Of a stretch of 64,000 nt of DNA, positions 48,188-56,719 are shown piece by piece; within the stretch, counting starts at the first letter, position 1; the number at the start of each line of letters is the position of its first letter. This DNA is from Sulfuricystis multivorans (GTDB lineage: Bacteria; Pseudomonadota; Gammaproteobacteria; Burkholderiales; Rhodocyclaceae): NCBI RefSeq assembly GCF_003966565.1, contig NZ_AP018718.1, forward strand, positions 868,001-932,000, in the 5' to 3' direction. A program made the position numbers and the translations under genes. The notes below the pieces were generated by a model. That model had not been told where the DNA came from. It did no database searches and worked only from the letters and a program-made list of their open reading frames with translations.

Positions 48188-48747
48188 TTTGCGGTGTCGA
48201 CGAAGCGGGCAGGGGGCCCTTGGCGGGCCCGGTCGTCGCCGCGGCGGTGATCCTCGATCCAACTCGTCCCATCGATGGTCTGGCCGACTCGAAAAAACTG
48301 ACGCCGGCCAAGCGGGCAAGGCTCGCCGATGCGATTCGCGCCAAGGCATTGGCCTGGCATGTCGCGGTAGCGAGCGTCGAGGAAATCGACACGCTCAATA
48401 TCCTGCAGGCGACGTTGCTGGCGATGCAGCGCGCGGTCGCGGGTCTGGCCATTCGGCCCCACGAAGTGTTGATCGATGGCAACCGCTGCCCATCGCTCGA
48501 CATCCCAGCCCGCGCGATCGTCGGCGGCGACGCCACGGTGGCATCGATCTCGGCCGCCTCGATCCTCGCCAAGACGGCGCGCGACGCCATCATGCTCGAC
48601 TTGCACGCACGCCATCCGCAATATGGTTTCGATCGCCACATGGGCTACGGCACCGCGGAACATCTCGCGGCATTGCGCGCGCATGGGCCCTGTCGAGCGC
48701 ATCGCAAGAGCTTTGCGCCGGTGCGCCAATTCGAGCTATTCGCATGA
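48184..48747 (+). CDS. rnhB: Ribonuclease HII
   Basis: A 187-residue enzyme cleaving RNA in RNA-DNA hybrids. Motif [20 protein letters not shown] carries the first catalytic Asp-Glu pair. Later DGNRCPSLD and [22 protein letters not shown] supply the other acidic residues. [21 protein letters not shown] near the end is also a signature. Conserved after lpxB; overlaps the methyltransferase gene by four bases. Confidence 0.94.
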   Translation: MICGVDEAGRGPLAGPVVAAAVILDPTRPIDGLADSKKLTPAKRARLADAIRAKALAWHVAVASVEEIDTLNILQATLLAMQRAVAGLAIRPHEVLIDGNRCPSLDIPARAIVGGDATVASISAASILAKTARDAIMLDLHARHPQYGFDRHMGYGTAEHLAALRAHGPCRAHRKSFAPVRQFELFA

Positions 48748-49559
48748 AGACGATCACCTCACGTGACAATCCGACGTTCAAGGATCTGCACGATCTCGCC
48801 GTCACCGCGCGACGGCAGAAGCGTGAAGGCCGCGCACTCTTGGAGGGCCCTCATCTGGTTGCCGCGGCGCTCGATCATGGCGTGGTTCCCGAGCTCGTCG
48901 CCGTGGCGGAAGAAGCCCTCGATCATCCCGAGATCGCCGCCCTGCTGGTGCGCATTCCCGGCGTTCCGGTGCTTTGCCTGCGCAGCACACTGTTCCGTGA
49001 GGTGAGCGAATTGAAGACGCCAGTCGGCATCCTGGCTCGCATTGCCGTGCCGAAGGTGACGAAAGCCGGGGGTGCCGTCTCGTCAGCTCCAAGTTTGCGC
49101 ACGGGGACGGCTGGTGACTGTCTGCTGCTCGACGCGATACAGGATGCAGGCAATGTCGGCACGCTGCTGCGCACCGCGGCAGCGGCCGGCGTGCGCGACG
49201 TGCTGCTCGGCCCAGGTTGCGCCGGTGCCTGGACGCAGCGCGTGCTGCGTGCCGCGCAGGGTGCGCATTTTTCGCTCGCCATCCATGAGAACGTCGATCT
49301 CGCTGCTTTCGTGCAAAGCTTTTCCGGTCGGTCGCTGGCAGCCGTTGCACATGGCGGCGAGTCGTTGTATGCGCTCGATTTCTCTCAACCGACCGCATGG
49401 CTGTTCGGCAACGAGGGGGCGGGGCTCTCCCCCGACCTCGTGGCCTTGGCCACGAAGCGCGCAACGATTCCGCTCGCCCCGGACAGCGAATCGCTCAACG
49501 TCGCCGCTGCGGCGGCGGTGTGCCTGTTCGAGATGCGCCGCCAGCGAGAATTCGGGTAA
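48744..49559 (+). CDS. TrmH-family (SpoU) RNA 2'-O-methyltransferase
   Basis: A 271-residue SPOUT methyltransferase. An N-terminal RNA-binding domain begins [20 protein letters not shown] and includes [13 protein letters not shown]. The C-terminal knotted domain shows [23 protein letters not shown] (motif 1), [12 protein letters not shown] (motif 2) and [22 protein letters not shown] (motif 3). The site methylated (23S rRNA or tRNA) cannot be told from sequence. The Met start at 48744 overlaps rnhB, ending the long plus-strand run. Confidence 0.88.
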   Translation: MKTITSRDNPTFKDLHDLAVTARRQKREGRALLEGPHLVAAALDHGVVPELVAVAEEALDHPEIAALLVRIPGVPVLCLRSTLFREVSELKTPVGILARIAVPKVTKAGGAVSSAPSLRTGTAGDCLLLDAIQDAGNVGTLLRTAAAAGVRDVLLGPGCAGAWTQRVLRAAQGAHFSLAIHENVDLAAFVQSFSGRSLAAVAHGGESLYALDFSQPTAWLFGNEGAGLSPDLVALATKRATIPLAPDSESLNVAAAAAVCLFEMRRQREFG

Positions 49560-49597
49560 AGTCGGTGCTGCCGGGACGGCACGACGGGGGAAAAGCT

Positions 49598-50038
49598 ATG
49601 GACCTTGCATGGTGGCACTGGGCGGTGGGCGGCATCGTGTTGATCGTCGCCGAGCTCGTCGTGCCCTCGTTCGTGCTGATCTGGTTCGGTGCCGGGGCGC
49701 TCGTCGTCGCATTGGCCGTAGCGCTGGCCGATTTGACGCTCACCGCACAGCTCGGGCTGTGGCTGATCGTCTCGCTGGTGCTGGTCGCGGCCTGGTTCAA
49801 GGTGTTCAAGCCGGGCATGCACAAGACGAAGGTTGGCATGGCCGATGCGGGCGTGATTGGCGAGGTCGGCGTGCTGGTGCATGAGGTAGCGCCGTTCCAT
49901 AAGGGCAAGGTGCGTTTCCAGAAGCCGGTGCTCGGCGACGATGTATGGGTTTGCATTGCCGACGAGGAAATCAAAAGCGGCGAACGCGTCCGGGTGCTCG
50001 CGATCGAAGGCAGTTTGTTGAAAGTCGGGAGGGTTTGA
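49598..50038 (+). CDS. NfeD-like membrane protein
   Basis: A 146-residue protein: two or three hydrophobic helices in residues ~7-65 (HWAVGGIVLIVAELVVPSFVLIWFGAGALVVA shown in part) and a C-terminal OB-fold domain (ADAGVIGEVGVLVHEVAPFH, GERVRVLAIEG), the standard short NfeD layout without protease domain. NfeD proteins accompany SPFH/stomatin proteins, here the next gene one base away. Likely partner in membrane-domain quality control. Confidence 0.87.
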   Translation: MDLAWWHWAVGGIVLIVAELVVPSFVLIWFGAGALVVALAVALADLTLTAQLGLWLIVSLVLVAAWFKVFKPGMHKTKVGMADAGVIGEVGVLVHEVAPFHKGKVRFQKPVLGDDVWVCIADEEIKSGERVRVLAIEGSLLKVGRV

Positions 50039-50039
50039 G

Positions 50040-50891
50040 ATGGATGTGATGATCTTCGTCGTCGCGCTGCTGGTCTTTACCGGCATCACGCTCGCCAAGG
50101 GCATCCGCATCGTGCCGCAGGGAGAGGAGTGGATCGTCGAACGGCTCGGCAAGTACCACGGCACCTTGCACCCAGGCTTGAACATCATCATTCCATACCT
50201 GGATCAGGTGCGTTACAAGCTCGTCACCAAGGACATCATCCTCGACGTGCAGGAGCAGGAGGTGATCACGCGTGACAATGCGGTGATCGTCACCAATGCG
50301 ATCGCCTTCATCAAGGTCACCGATCCGATCAAAGCGGTCTATGGGGTGACCGACTTCGCCGAGGCGATCCGCAACATGATCATGACCACGCTGCGCTCGA
50401 TCATCGGCGAGATGAATCTCGACGAGGCGCTCTCGAACCGCGACAAGATCAAGGCAAGGTTACGCGAGAGCATTGCCGACGAAGCGATCGACTGGGGGCT
50501 GACGGTCAAATCCGTCGAGATCCAGGACATCAAGCCCAGCCCATCGATGCAGAAGGCGATGGAGATGCAGGCCGCCGCGGAGCGCGAAAGGAAGGCGATG
50601 GTGACCAAATCCGAGGGCGAGAAGCAGTCGATGATCCTGCAGGCCGAGGCGCGCCTCGAATCGGCGCGCCGCGACGCCGAGGCGCAAGTGACGCTGGCCG
50701 AGGCGTCCGCCGAGGCGATCAAGCGGGTCAGCCAGGCGATCGGCGACAACGAAGGGCCGATGCGCTACATGCTCGGCGAGAAATACATCCTGGCGATGAC
50801 GAAGCTCGCCGATTCTCATAACGCGAAGACGATCCTGATTCCTGGCGACCTGCAGGAGACGATCCGCGCCGTGCTGGGCAGGAAAGCTTAG
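50040..50891 (+). CDS. SPFH/Band 7 (stomatin/QmcA-like) membrane protein
   Basis: A 283-residue protein with an N-terminal membrane helix (MIFVVALLVFTGITLAKG), an SPFH domain (residues ~20-180; RIVPQGEEWIVERLGKYHGTL, VITRDNAVIVTNAIAFIKV) and a C-terminal coiled-coil region rich in Glu/Ala (residues ~180-250). Pairs with the upstream nfeD, as QmcA-YbbK does in E. coli. Oligomers form membrane scaffolds associated with FtsH. TTTTTTGAG sequences in the spacer after it do not make a clear terminator. Confidence 0.87.
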   Translation: MDVMIFVVALLVFTGITLAKGIRIVPQGEEWIVERLGKYHGTLHPGLNIIIPYLDQVRYKLVTKDIILDVQEQEVITRDNAVIVTNAIAFIKVTDPIKAVYGVTDFAEAIRNMIMTTLRSIIGEMNLDEALSNRDKIKARLRESIADEAIDWGLTVKSVEIQDIKPSPSMQKAMEMQAAAERERKAMVTKSEGEKQSMILQAEARLESARRDAEAQVTLAEASAEAIKRVSQAIGDNEGPMRYMLGEKYILAMTKLADSHNAKTILIPGDLQETIRAVLGRKA

Positions 50892-50970
50892 CGGCCCTTT
50901 GCTTCCGTCGGTCAATTTTTTGAGACAGCGGGGATTTGACGGTCGGGACGGCGCAAGAGGTCTGTCCAGG

Positions 50971-51912
50971 TCAGAGGCCCGGATCCTCGCCGTCACCGCG
51001 TAGCGTAGCCTCGATGACACGGCGTGTCAGGTGCGGAGCAAAGAGTTCGATGAAATCGAAATCGTAGCGACGTAGCCAAGCCCCTTTGCGAATGGCTAAC
51101 CGGGTGGTATTGGTCTCAAACAAGTTATTCGCAGACAGGGCGACGATGTCCGTGTCGCGTGTCGAATCGAAAGCCATCGCAGCGATGATGCCGATGCCCA
51201 GCCCCAAGGCGACATAGGTCTTGATGACATCGGAATCGATGGCGGTCAATACGACATTCGGCGCAACGCCCGCCCGGTCGAAAGCGCGATCGATCTTGGT
51301 GCGGCCCGTGAAGGTCGGGTCGTATGTGATCAGCGGCCACTCGGCAAGCATGGCGAGAGTGATGTCTTTGTGCGCCAGTAGCGGATGATTCCGGGGTGTA
51401 ATGACGAGATGCGACCATTGGTAGCAAGGCAATGCGATGAGGCGTGGGTGTTCCGCCAATGCCTCTGTAGCTATTCCCAGGTCGGCCGTGCCATCTGCCA
51501 CCCAGCTTGCCACTTGGATCGGATTGCCCTCCTGTAAACGTAAGCGCACCTGAGGGTGTCTTTCCATGAAACCTTTCACCACCGCCGGCAGTAGGTAGCG
51601 TGCCTGAGTGTGCGTGGTTGCCACACTCAGAGTACCGCTGGATTCATTGGCGTAGTCTTCGCCGACGCGCTTGAGATTACGGGTCTCATCGAGTATGCGG
51701 CCGACGATGGCGAGCACATGACGACCTGGCTCGGTGATGCCCGTCAAACGTTTGCCCTTGCGGGTGAAGATGGTTACGCCAAGCTCCTCCTCCAGCAAAG
51801 CCACTTGCTTCGAAACCCCTGGCTGTGAGGTGTAAAGAGCGCTTGCCGCCTCGGAAACATTGAGGTCATGGCGCGCTATTTCGTACAGATAGCGCAGTTG
51901 TTGCAGTTTCAT
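50971..51912 (-). CDS. cysB: LysR-type regulator CysB
   Basis: A 313-residue LysR family activator. The helix-turn-helix lies at residues ~18-38 (NVSEAASALYTSQPGVSKQV), starting MKLQQLRYLYEIARHDLN, the standard CysB N-terminus. A periplasmic-binding-like domain for N-acetylserine follows (VATTHTQARYLLPAVV, YVALGLGIGIIAAMA). It should activate the divergent sulfate assimilation genes when cysteine is scarce. Base use is visibly less GC-rich than the genes to its left. Confidence 0.93.
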   Translation of the reverse strand: MKLQQLRYLYEIARHDLNVSEAASALYTSQPGVSKQVALLEEELGVTIFTRKGKRLTGITEPGRHVLAIVGRILDETRNLKRVGEDYANESSGTLSVATTHTQARYLLPAVVKGFMERHPQVRLRLQEGNPIQVASWVADGTADLGIATEALAEHPRLIALPCYQWSHLVITPRNHPLLAHKDITLAMLAEWPLITYDPTFTGRTKIDRAFDRAGVAPNVVLTAIDSDVIKTYVALGLGIGIIAAMAFDSTRDTDIVALSANNLFETNTTRLAIRKGAWLRRYDFDFIELFAPHLTRRVIEATLRGDGEDPGL

Positions 51913-51987
51913 GGCAACCAGAATATTCCTAAAAGTTATATGAATTTAATTATAAAGTATTTCAAGGAATTAAAGGAAGTCGATACG
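51913..51987. promoter_or_regulatory. AT-rich control region between cysB and the sulfate assimilation genes
   Basis: This short spacer is much more AT-rich than anything around it (51921-51965). A TATAAA lies at 51951-51956 on the plus strand with no proper -35, as expected for an activator-dependent promoter, and a TATAAT on the minus strand at 51954-51949 faces cysB. CysB binding here is inferred from context; no clear consensus site can be read. Confidence 0.5.
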
Positions 51988-52074
51988 ATGCACCGCAACG
52001 AAGTTTTGGAACGAGCGGAGCATCATTCGTGGAACTTGCGCAAATCATTTCGGGTTTTGCCGTTGGCACCCTAG
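51988..52074 (+). CDS. Possible 28-residue leader peptide overlapping the exporter start
   Basis: An ATG at 51988 with a strong AAAGGAAG eight bases before it opens a frame of 28 residues (beginning MHRNEVLERAEHHSW) ending at TAG 52074, inside the next gene in another frame. The exporter's own GTG at 52029 has a poor ribosome site (GGAG, 9 bases off). Either this peptide couples translation of the exporter or the good ribosome site serves a regulatory leader. It could be chance. No known family. Confidence 0.35.
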   Translation: MHRNEVLERAEHHSWNLRKSFRVLPLAP

Positions 52075-52799
52075 TCGGGATTACCGGCGTGGGTGGCGGC
52101 GCGTTGATGACACCGCTGCTGGTGCTGCTGTTTGGCGTTGCACCCATCACGGCAGTGGGCACCGACCTACTGTATGCGGCGCTCACCAAGACTGGCGGCG
52201 CCATCATCCATGCGCGCTATGGCCATATCGAATGGCGCATCGTCGGTCGCCTCGCGCTGGGCAGCCTGCCGGCAGCGGTGCTTGCTCTCCTGTTCGTCCA
52301 TCATTTCGTCCCGGGCGGCCTCGGCAACGCCCACCAGACCATTCGTTTTTTTCTCGGTCTGGCTTTGCTGTTTACCGCCGCGGCAATGATTTTGCGGCTT
52401 CGCCTGTTGGCCAGGGGAAAGGGCGGCAATCGGGTGACTCGGGATCGAGCGTGGCCGACGGTGCTGGCCGGCACCGTGCTCGGCATCCTCGTCGCTCTGT
52501 CATCCGTCGGTGCCGGTGCTCTCGGCGTCACGGCGCTGTTCTTTCTTTACCCGGGACTATCACCGATCCGCATTGTCGGCGCCGACATAGCTCATGCGGT
52601 CCCACTGACGCTGGTGGCCGGACTGGGGCACTGGTGGTGGGGAAACATCGACTGGTCGTTACTGAGCGCTTTGCTGGTCGGCTCATTGCCCGGCGTCTGG
52701 CTTGGCAGCCATCTGGCGCCGCGCATACCGGAGGTTTTTCTCCGCGCTGCCTTGGCGGTTTTGCTCGTGTTTGCCGGCGGCAAGCTCATTACTAACTGA
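52029..52799 (+). CDS. TauE/SafE-family sulfite/sulfonate exporter
   Basis: A 256-residue membrane protein with about eight hydrophobic helices; TauE features are FAVGTLVGITGVGGGALMTPLLVLLFGV near the N-terminus and the second-half repeat GTVLGILVALSSVGAGALGVT. Being the first gene of the sulfate reduction cluster, it may transport sulfite or a related sulfur compound; direction and substrate are unproven, and in assimilation clusters it has also been proposed as a sulfate importer. GTG start; may be coupled to an upstream 28-codon frame. Confidence 0.8.
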   Translation: MELAQIISGFAVGTLVGITGVGGGALMTPLLVLLFGVAPITAVGTDLLYAALTKTGGAIIHARYGHIEWRIVGRLALGSLPAAVLALLFVHHFVPGGLGNAHQTIRFFLGLALLFTAAAMILRLRLLARGKGGNRVTRDRAWPTVLAGTVLGILVALSSVGAGALGVTALFFLYPGLSPIRIVGADIAHAVPLTLVAGLGHWWWGNIDWSLLSALLVGSLPGVWLGSHLAPRIPEVFLRAALAVLLVFAGGKLITN

Positions 52800-52814
52800 A
52801 GAAAGGGCTTGGGT

Positions 52815-54509
52815 ATGTATGCCTACAACGATATCGATCGTCGCATTGTCGCTGAACGTGTAACTCAGTTCCGCGATCAAACGCGCCGCTATCTAGCCGG
52901 CGAATTGACCGAGGACCAGTTCCGCCCGTTGCGGCTGCAAAACGGGCTCTATTACGAGAAACACAACCCTTTGCTGCGCATTGCGATTCCCTACGGACAA
53001 TTGTCTAGCAAGCAACTGAGAACGCTGGCGCGCATCACCCGTATCTATGATCGTGGTTATGGTCACTTCACCACACGCCACAACTTGCAACTCAACTGGG
53101 TGCGCGTCGATCGGGTACCTGAGATTCTCGCCGAACTGGCCGAGGTCGACATGCATTCGATACAAAGCTGCGGAAACTGCATCCGCGTGGTGACCGCCGA
53201 TCCTCTTGCCGGCGTTTCGCCCTCGGAAATTGCCGATCCACGCCCTTGGGCTGAGTTGTTCCGCCAATGGGCGACACTGCATCCTGAATTCGCCACTTTG
53301 CCACGCAAATTCAAGGTGGCGTTCTCAGGTGGGCCGGATGACGCAGCGAGCACCCGCATTCATGATCTTGGTTTCGAAATGCTCAAGGATACTGCCGGCA
53401 ATCCTGGTTTTCGCGTTTGGGCCGGAGGTGGTCTTGGGCGTACTCCCATCCTCGGACGGATGGTTCGCGACTTTCTGCCGGCAGCTGAGCTGCTGAACTA
53501 CAGCGAAGCGTTACTGCGTGTCTATAACCTGCAGGGCCGGCGCGACAATCTTTACAAATCGCGTCTCAAAGTTCTTGTCCAATCGCTGGGCGCGGAGGAG
53601 TTTTCCAGGCGCGTGGAGGCAGAGTGGACGCATTTGCGTGGCGGTCCGCTGACGCTGACTCCGGAACGGATCGCTGCCGTCATGGCTCATTTTGCCGCTC
53701 CCGCCTATGAAAACCTGCCGCATTGCGATGCACGCTTCGAGCTCGCACGGCGTTCGGACAAAGGTTTTGCTGCCTGGGTCGCCAGCAATGTCCATGCGCA
53801 TCGTGTGCCCGGCTATGCTGCCGTCACGTTGTCGCTCAAGCGCCCGGGGAAAGCGCCTGGGGATGCATCGGCACAGACGATGGAAGCAGCGGCCGATCTT
53901 GCCGAACGCTTTGGTTTTGGCGAGCTGCGCACGTCACAAACCCAGAATCTGATTCTGCCCGACGTGAAGAAAAGTGATCTTTATAACCTCTGGCAGGAAG
54001 CGAAAAAATTCGGGCTGGCGACCGCGACGGTGGGGCTGCTCGCCGATGTCGTCGCCTGCCCAGGCGGCGATTACTGCTCGCTGGCATATGCACGCACGCT
54101 ACCCGTGGTGGCGGAAATCCAGGCGCGTTTTTCCAGCCAGACGGAGCTGGCTGACATAGGTCCGCTGCGGCTCAACATTTCAGGCTGCGTCAATGCTTGC
54201 GGCCACCACCATGTGGGTGACATAGGCATCCTTGGTATCAACAAGGCCGGCGAAGAGCACTACCAGATCATCCTTGGGGGCAGGAGTACCGCGCCAGCTG
54301 CCATCGGCAAAGTAATTGGCCCATCGGTATCTGCCGCTGAGGTGCCCGAGGTCGTGGCGCGAATCGTTGCGCACTACCGTGCCTGTCGATACCCCAAGGA
54401 AAACTTCAGCGACACACTGCGACGTATCGGTATCAGCAGCTTCATGTCTGCCGCATACGCAATTGAAGAGCAAACTTTTGATAATGAAAGAGAGGTTGCA
54501 AATGGCTAA
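52815..54509 (+). CDS. cysI: Sulfite reductase hemoprotein (nitrite/sulfite reductase family)
   Basis: A 564-residue sirohaem 4Fe-4S reductase. Two halves show FSGG-like and ferredoxin-like repeats: IRVVTADPLAGVSPSEIAD, and near the C-terminus VVACPGGDYCSLAYART and LNISGCVNACGHHHVGDIG, the Cys residues binding the cluster and sirohaem. There is no flavoprotein CysJ in the cluster, so electrons probably come from ferredoxin or another donor. I set the start at the ATG 52815 after GAAAGGG; the product reduces sulfite to sulfide. Confidence 0.88.
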   Translation: MYAYNDIDRRIVAERVTQFRDQTRRYLAGELTEDQFRPLRLQNGLYYEKHNPLLRIAIPYGQLSSKQLRTLARITRIYDRGYGHFTTRHNLQLNWVRVDRVPEILAELAEVDMHSIQSCGNCIRVVTADPLAGVSPSEIADPRPWAELFRQWATLHPEFATLPRKFKVAFSGGPDDAASTRIHDLGFEMLKDTAGNPGFRVWAGGGLGRTPILGRMVRDFLPAAELLNYSEALLRVYNLQGRRDNLYKSRLKVLVQSLGAEEFSRRVEAEWTHLRGGPLTLTPERIAAVMAHFAAPAYENLPHCDARFELARRSDKGFAAWVASNVHAHRVPGYAAVTLSLKRPGKAPGDASAQTMEAAADLAERFGFGELRTSQTQNLILPDVKKSDLYNLWQEAKKFGLATATVGLLADVVACPGGDYCSLAYARTLPVVAEIQARFSSQTELADIGPLRLNISGCVNACGHHHVGDIGILGINKAGEEHYQIILGGRSTAPAAIGKVIGPSVSAAEVPEVVARIVAHYRACRYPKENFSDTLRRIGISSFMSAAYAIEEQTFDNEREVANG

Positions 54510-55020
54510 GTTGATCAAGCGACGCGCCGTCGTCGCGAACGACTGGAACATCCTGACCCTTGCCGAAGGTACGCCCCCCGCCGCAGCCAGGCTACCCTAT
54601 GGCGACGTGTTGGTGCCGCTCGCCGTCTGGCAGGCGCGCAAATGGGATTTGATCCAGCGGCAATGGAATGATGGCGGCCAGGGTAATCGGCTTGGGATAT
54701 GGCTGGCGCCTACGGATGATCCTTTGACCCTTGCCGGCGATCTTGAAGACTTGGACGTGATTGCCGTGCATTTCCCGGCCGTGGGCGACGGTCGCGGCTA
54801 TTCGATTGCCCGCATGCTGCGCTCGCGCCTCGGCTATCGCGGCGAGTTGCGTGCCATCGGCGCCGTGGAGCGCGATTATCTGCATTTTCTGGAACGGGTG
54901 GGCTTCGATGCTTTCGAAATAGAGGGAGACGAAAGCGTGCTGGATTCTTTCGACACCTTTAGTGTCGCTTACCAACCCACTACGATCCCAGGATCTTGGC
55001 AACATGAGGTAGCGGCATGA
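54502..55020 (+). CDS. DUF934 domain-containing protein of the sulfate assimilation cluster
   Basis: A 172-residue soluble protein without Cys motif or membrane segment. Features: MAKLIKRRAVVANDWNILTL, PYGDVLVPLAVWQARKWDLI, LGIWLAPTDDPLTLAGDLEDL and FPAVGDGRGYSIARMLRSRLGYRGELRAIG. DUF934 proteins are almost always encoded between cysI and cysH in proteobacteria and may serve as an electron-transfer or assembly partner of the reductase, although no function has been demonstrated that I know of. Overlaps cysI by 8 bases and cysH by four. Confidence 0.85.
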   Translation: MAKLIKRRAVVANDWNILTLAEGTPPAAARLPYGDVLVPLAVWQARKWDLIQRQWNDGGQGNRLGIWLAPTDDPLTLAGDLEDLDVIAVHFPAVGDGRGYSIARMLRSRLGYRGELRAIGAVERDYLHFLERVGFDAFEIEGDESVLDSFDTFSVAYQPTTIPGSWQHEVAA

Positions 55021-55802
55021 AACGCGAAGATTTCTTGGATTCCTATGAAGATTCCACCGGCGACCTCGCAGAGCGGGCAGCCGAGGTGGCTCGTTTATTG
55101 AGCGCGGCCGCCCGCGACTTCGCGCCCGTAGTTTTTGCCAGCAGCCTCGGCGCCGAAGACATGGTGCTTACTGACTTGATCTGGCGCCAAGACATTGGCA
55201 TCGAGATCTTCACCATCGATACCGGTCGGCTACCCACCGAAACTCATGATCTGATCGCCAGGACAGAACGGCACTATGGCCGCCGCATCGAGATCTGCCA
55301 TCCCGATGCCGAGCAGCTGGCGCTGTTCGTTCGTACCTACGGCATCAATGGCTTCTACGATTCCATCGAGGCACGCAAGGCTTGCTGTCAAGCGCGCAAG
55401 GTCGAGCCCTTGCGCAGGAAACTTGCGGGCAAGAAGGCATGGGTCACGGGCTTGCGCGCTGAACAGTCTATTACCCGTAACAGCCTGCGGCGCATTGACT
55501 ATGACTTCGCCTTCGATCTCGTAAAGTTCAACCCGCTTGTCGACTGGAGCGAGCGTGAAGTCTGGGCCTACCTGCATTTGCATAATGTTCCCTATAACGC
55601 ACTGCATGACCGACATTATCCGAGTATCGGCTGCGCACCATGCACGCGCGCCATTCAACCCGGCGAGGACATTCGCGCCGGACGTTGGTGGTGGGAATCC
55701 CCCATTACGAAGGAGTGTGGCCTGCACCTGGTCGAAGGTCGTCTGATGCGCAAAGCCTGCACTGACGAGACGTTAGAGATCGTTACGCGGGAGGCGGCAT
55801 GA
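55017..55802 (+). CDS. cysH: Adenylylsulfate (APS) reductase, 4Fe-4S type
   Basis: A 261-residue enzyme reducing APS to sulfite with thioredoxin. The PP-loop-like motif is FASSLGAEDMVLTDLI. A 4Fe-4S site is shown by KACCQARKVEPL (Cys pair) and IGCAPCTRAIQPGEDIRAGRWWWE, the pattern of bacterial APS reductases and absent from PAPS-specific CysH of E. coli. The C-terminal redox Cys is in KECGLHL. The absence of cysC (APS kinase) in the cluster is consistent with direct APS reduction. Confidence 0.92.
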   Translation: MKREDFLDSYEDSTGDLAERAAEVARLLSAAARDFAPVVFASSLGAEDMVLTDLIWRQDIGIEIFTIDTGRLPTETHDLIARTERHYGRRIEICHPDAEQLALFVRTYGINGFYDSIEARKACCQARKVEPLRRKLAGKKAWVTGLRAEQSITRNSLRRIDYDFAFDLVKFNPLVDWSEREVWAYLHLHNVPYNALHDRHYPSIGCAPCTRAIQPGEDIRAGRWWWESPITKECGLHLVEGRLMRKACTDETLEIVTREAA

Positions 55803-56719
55803 CTTTCGCAATCATGGGTCAGCACACCCTCAATCATCTCGATTGGCTGGAGGCGGAGGCGATCCATATTTTGCGCGAAGTGGCTGGGCAGTGTGCTCAT
55901 CCTGTCCTACTGTTTTCCGGTGGCAAGGATTCGATCGTGTTGCTGCGCCTCGCGGAAAAGGCGTTTCGCCCTGGCCGCTTTCCATTTCCGCTGATGCATA
56001 TCGATACGGGTCACAATTTTCCTGAGGTGATCGAGTTCCGCGACCATCGCGTCGCCGAGTTGGGCGAACGACTGATCGTGCGTTCGGTGGAGGATTCGAT
56101 CGCGCGCGGTACTGTGGTGTTGCGTTCGGCTGAGGAGTCGCGTAACAAGCACCAATCGGTGACATTACTCGAAGCCATCGAGGAGTTCGGCTTCGATGCC
56201 TGCATCGGTGGCGCACGGCGCGATGAGGAGAAAGCACGCGCCAAGGAGCGGATCTTCTCGTTTCGCGATGCCTTCGGACAATGGGATCCGAAGAATCAGC
56301 GAGCGGAACTCTGGAATCTCTACAATGCCAGAGTCCACCCAGGCGAACACATGCGCGTCTTCCCGATTTCGAACTGGACTGAGCTCGACGTTTGGCAATA
56401 CATTGCGCGTGAAAACCTGGAAGTGCCAACCATATATTTTGCTCATCTTCGACCGGTCATACGCCGCAGAGGGCTGCTGTTGCCGATCACCCCGCTTACC
56501 CCGCTGCAAGAGGACGAGAAGGCAGAAAACCTTTCGGTGCGTTTTCGTACCGTCGGCGATATCACTTGCACGGCTGCGGTCGAATCGCATGCCGATAGCG
56601 TCGACAAAATCATTGCCGAGACAGCGGCTGCTAGCATTACCGAGCGCGGCGCCACGCGCCTCGACGATCAAGCCACGGAAGCAGCCATGGAGCAACGTAA
56701 AAAGGAAGGATACTTTTGA
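55799..56719 (+). CDS. cysD: Sulfate adenylyltransferase subunit 2
   Basis: A 306-residue catalytic subunit of ATP sulfurylase. Motifs: LNHLDWLEAEAIHILREVAGQ, PP-loop LLFSGGKDSIVLLRLAEKA, PFPLMHIDTGHNFPEVIEFRD, DACIGGARRDEEKARAKERI(FS) and NWTELDVWQYI. With CysN it makes APS from sulfate and ATP, driven by GTP hydrolysis. Overlaps cysH by four bases and ends in TGATG shared with cysN. Confidence 0.94.
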   Translation: MTFAIMGQHTLNHLDWLEAEAIHILREVAGQCAHPVLLFSGGKDSIVLLRLAEKAFRPGRFPFPLMHIDTGHNFPEVIEFRDHRVAELGERLIVRSVEDSIARGTVVLRSAEESRNKHQSVTLLEAIEEFGFDACIGGARRDEEKARAKERIFSFRDAFGQWDPKNQRAELWNLYNARVHPGEHMRVFPISNWTELDVWQYIARENLEVPTIYFAHLRPVIRRRGLLLPITPLTPLQEDEKAENLSVRFRTVGDITCTAAVESHADSVDKIIAETAAASITERGATRLDDQATEAAMEQRKKEGYF

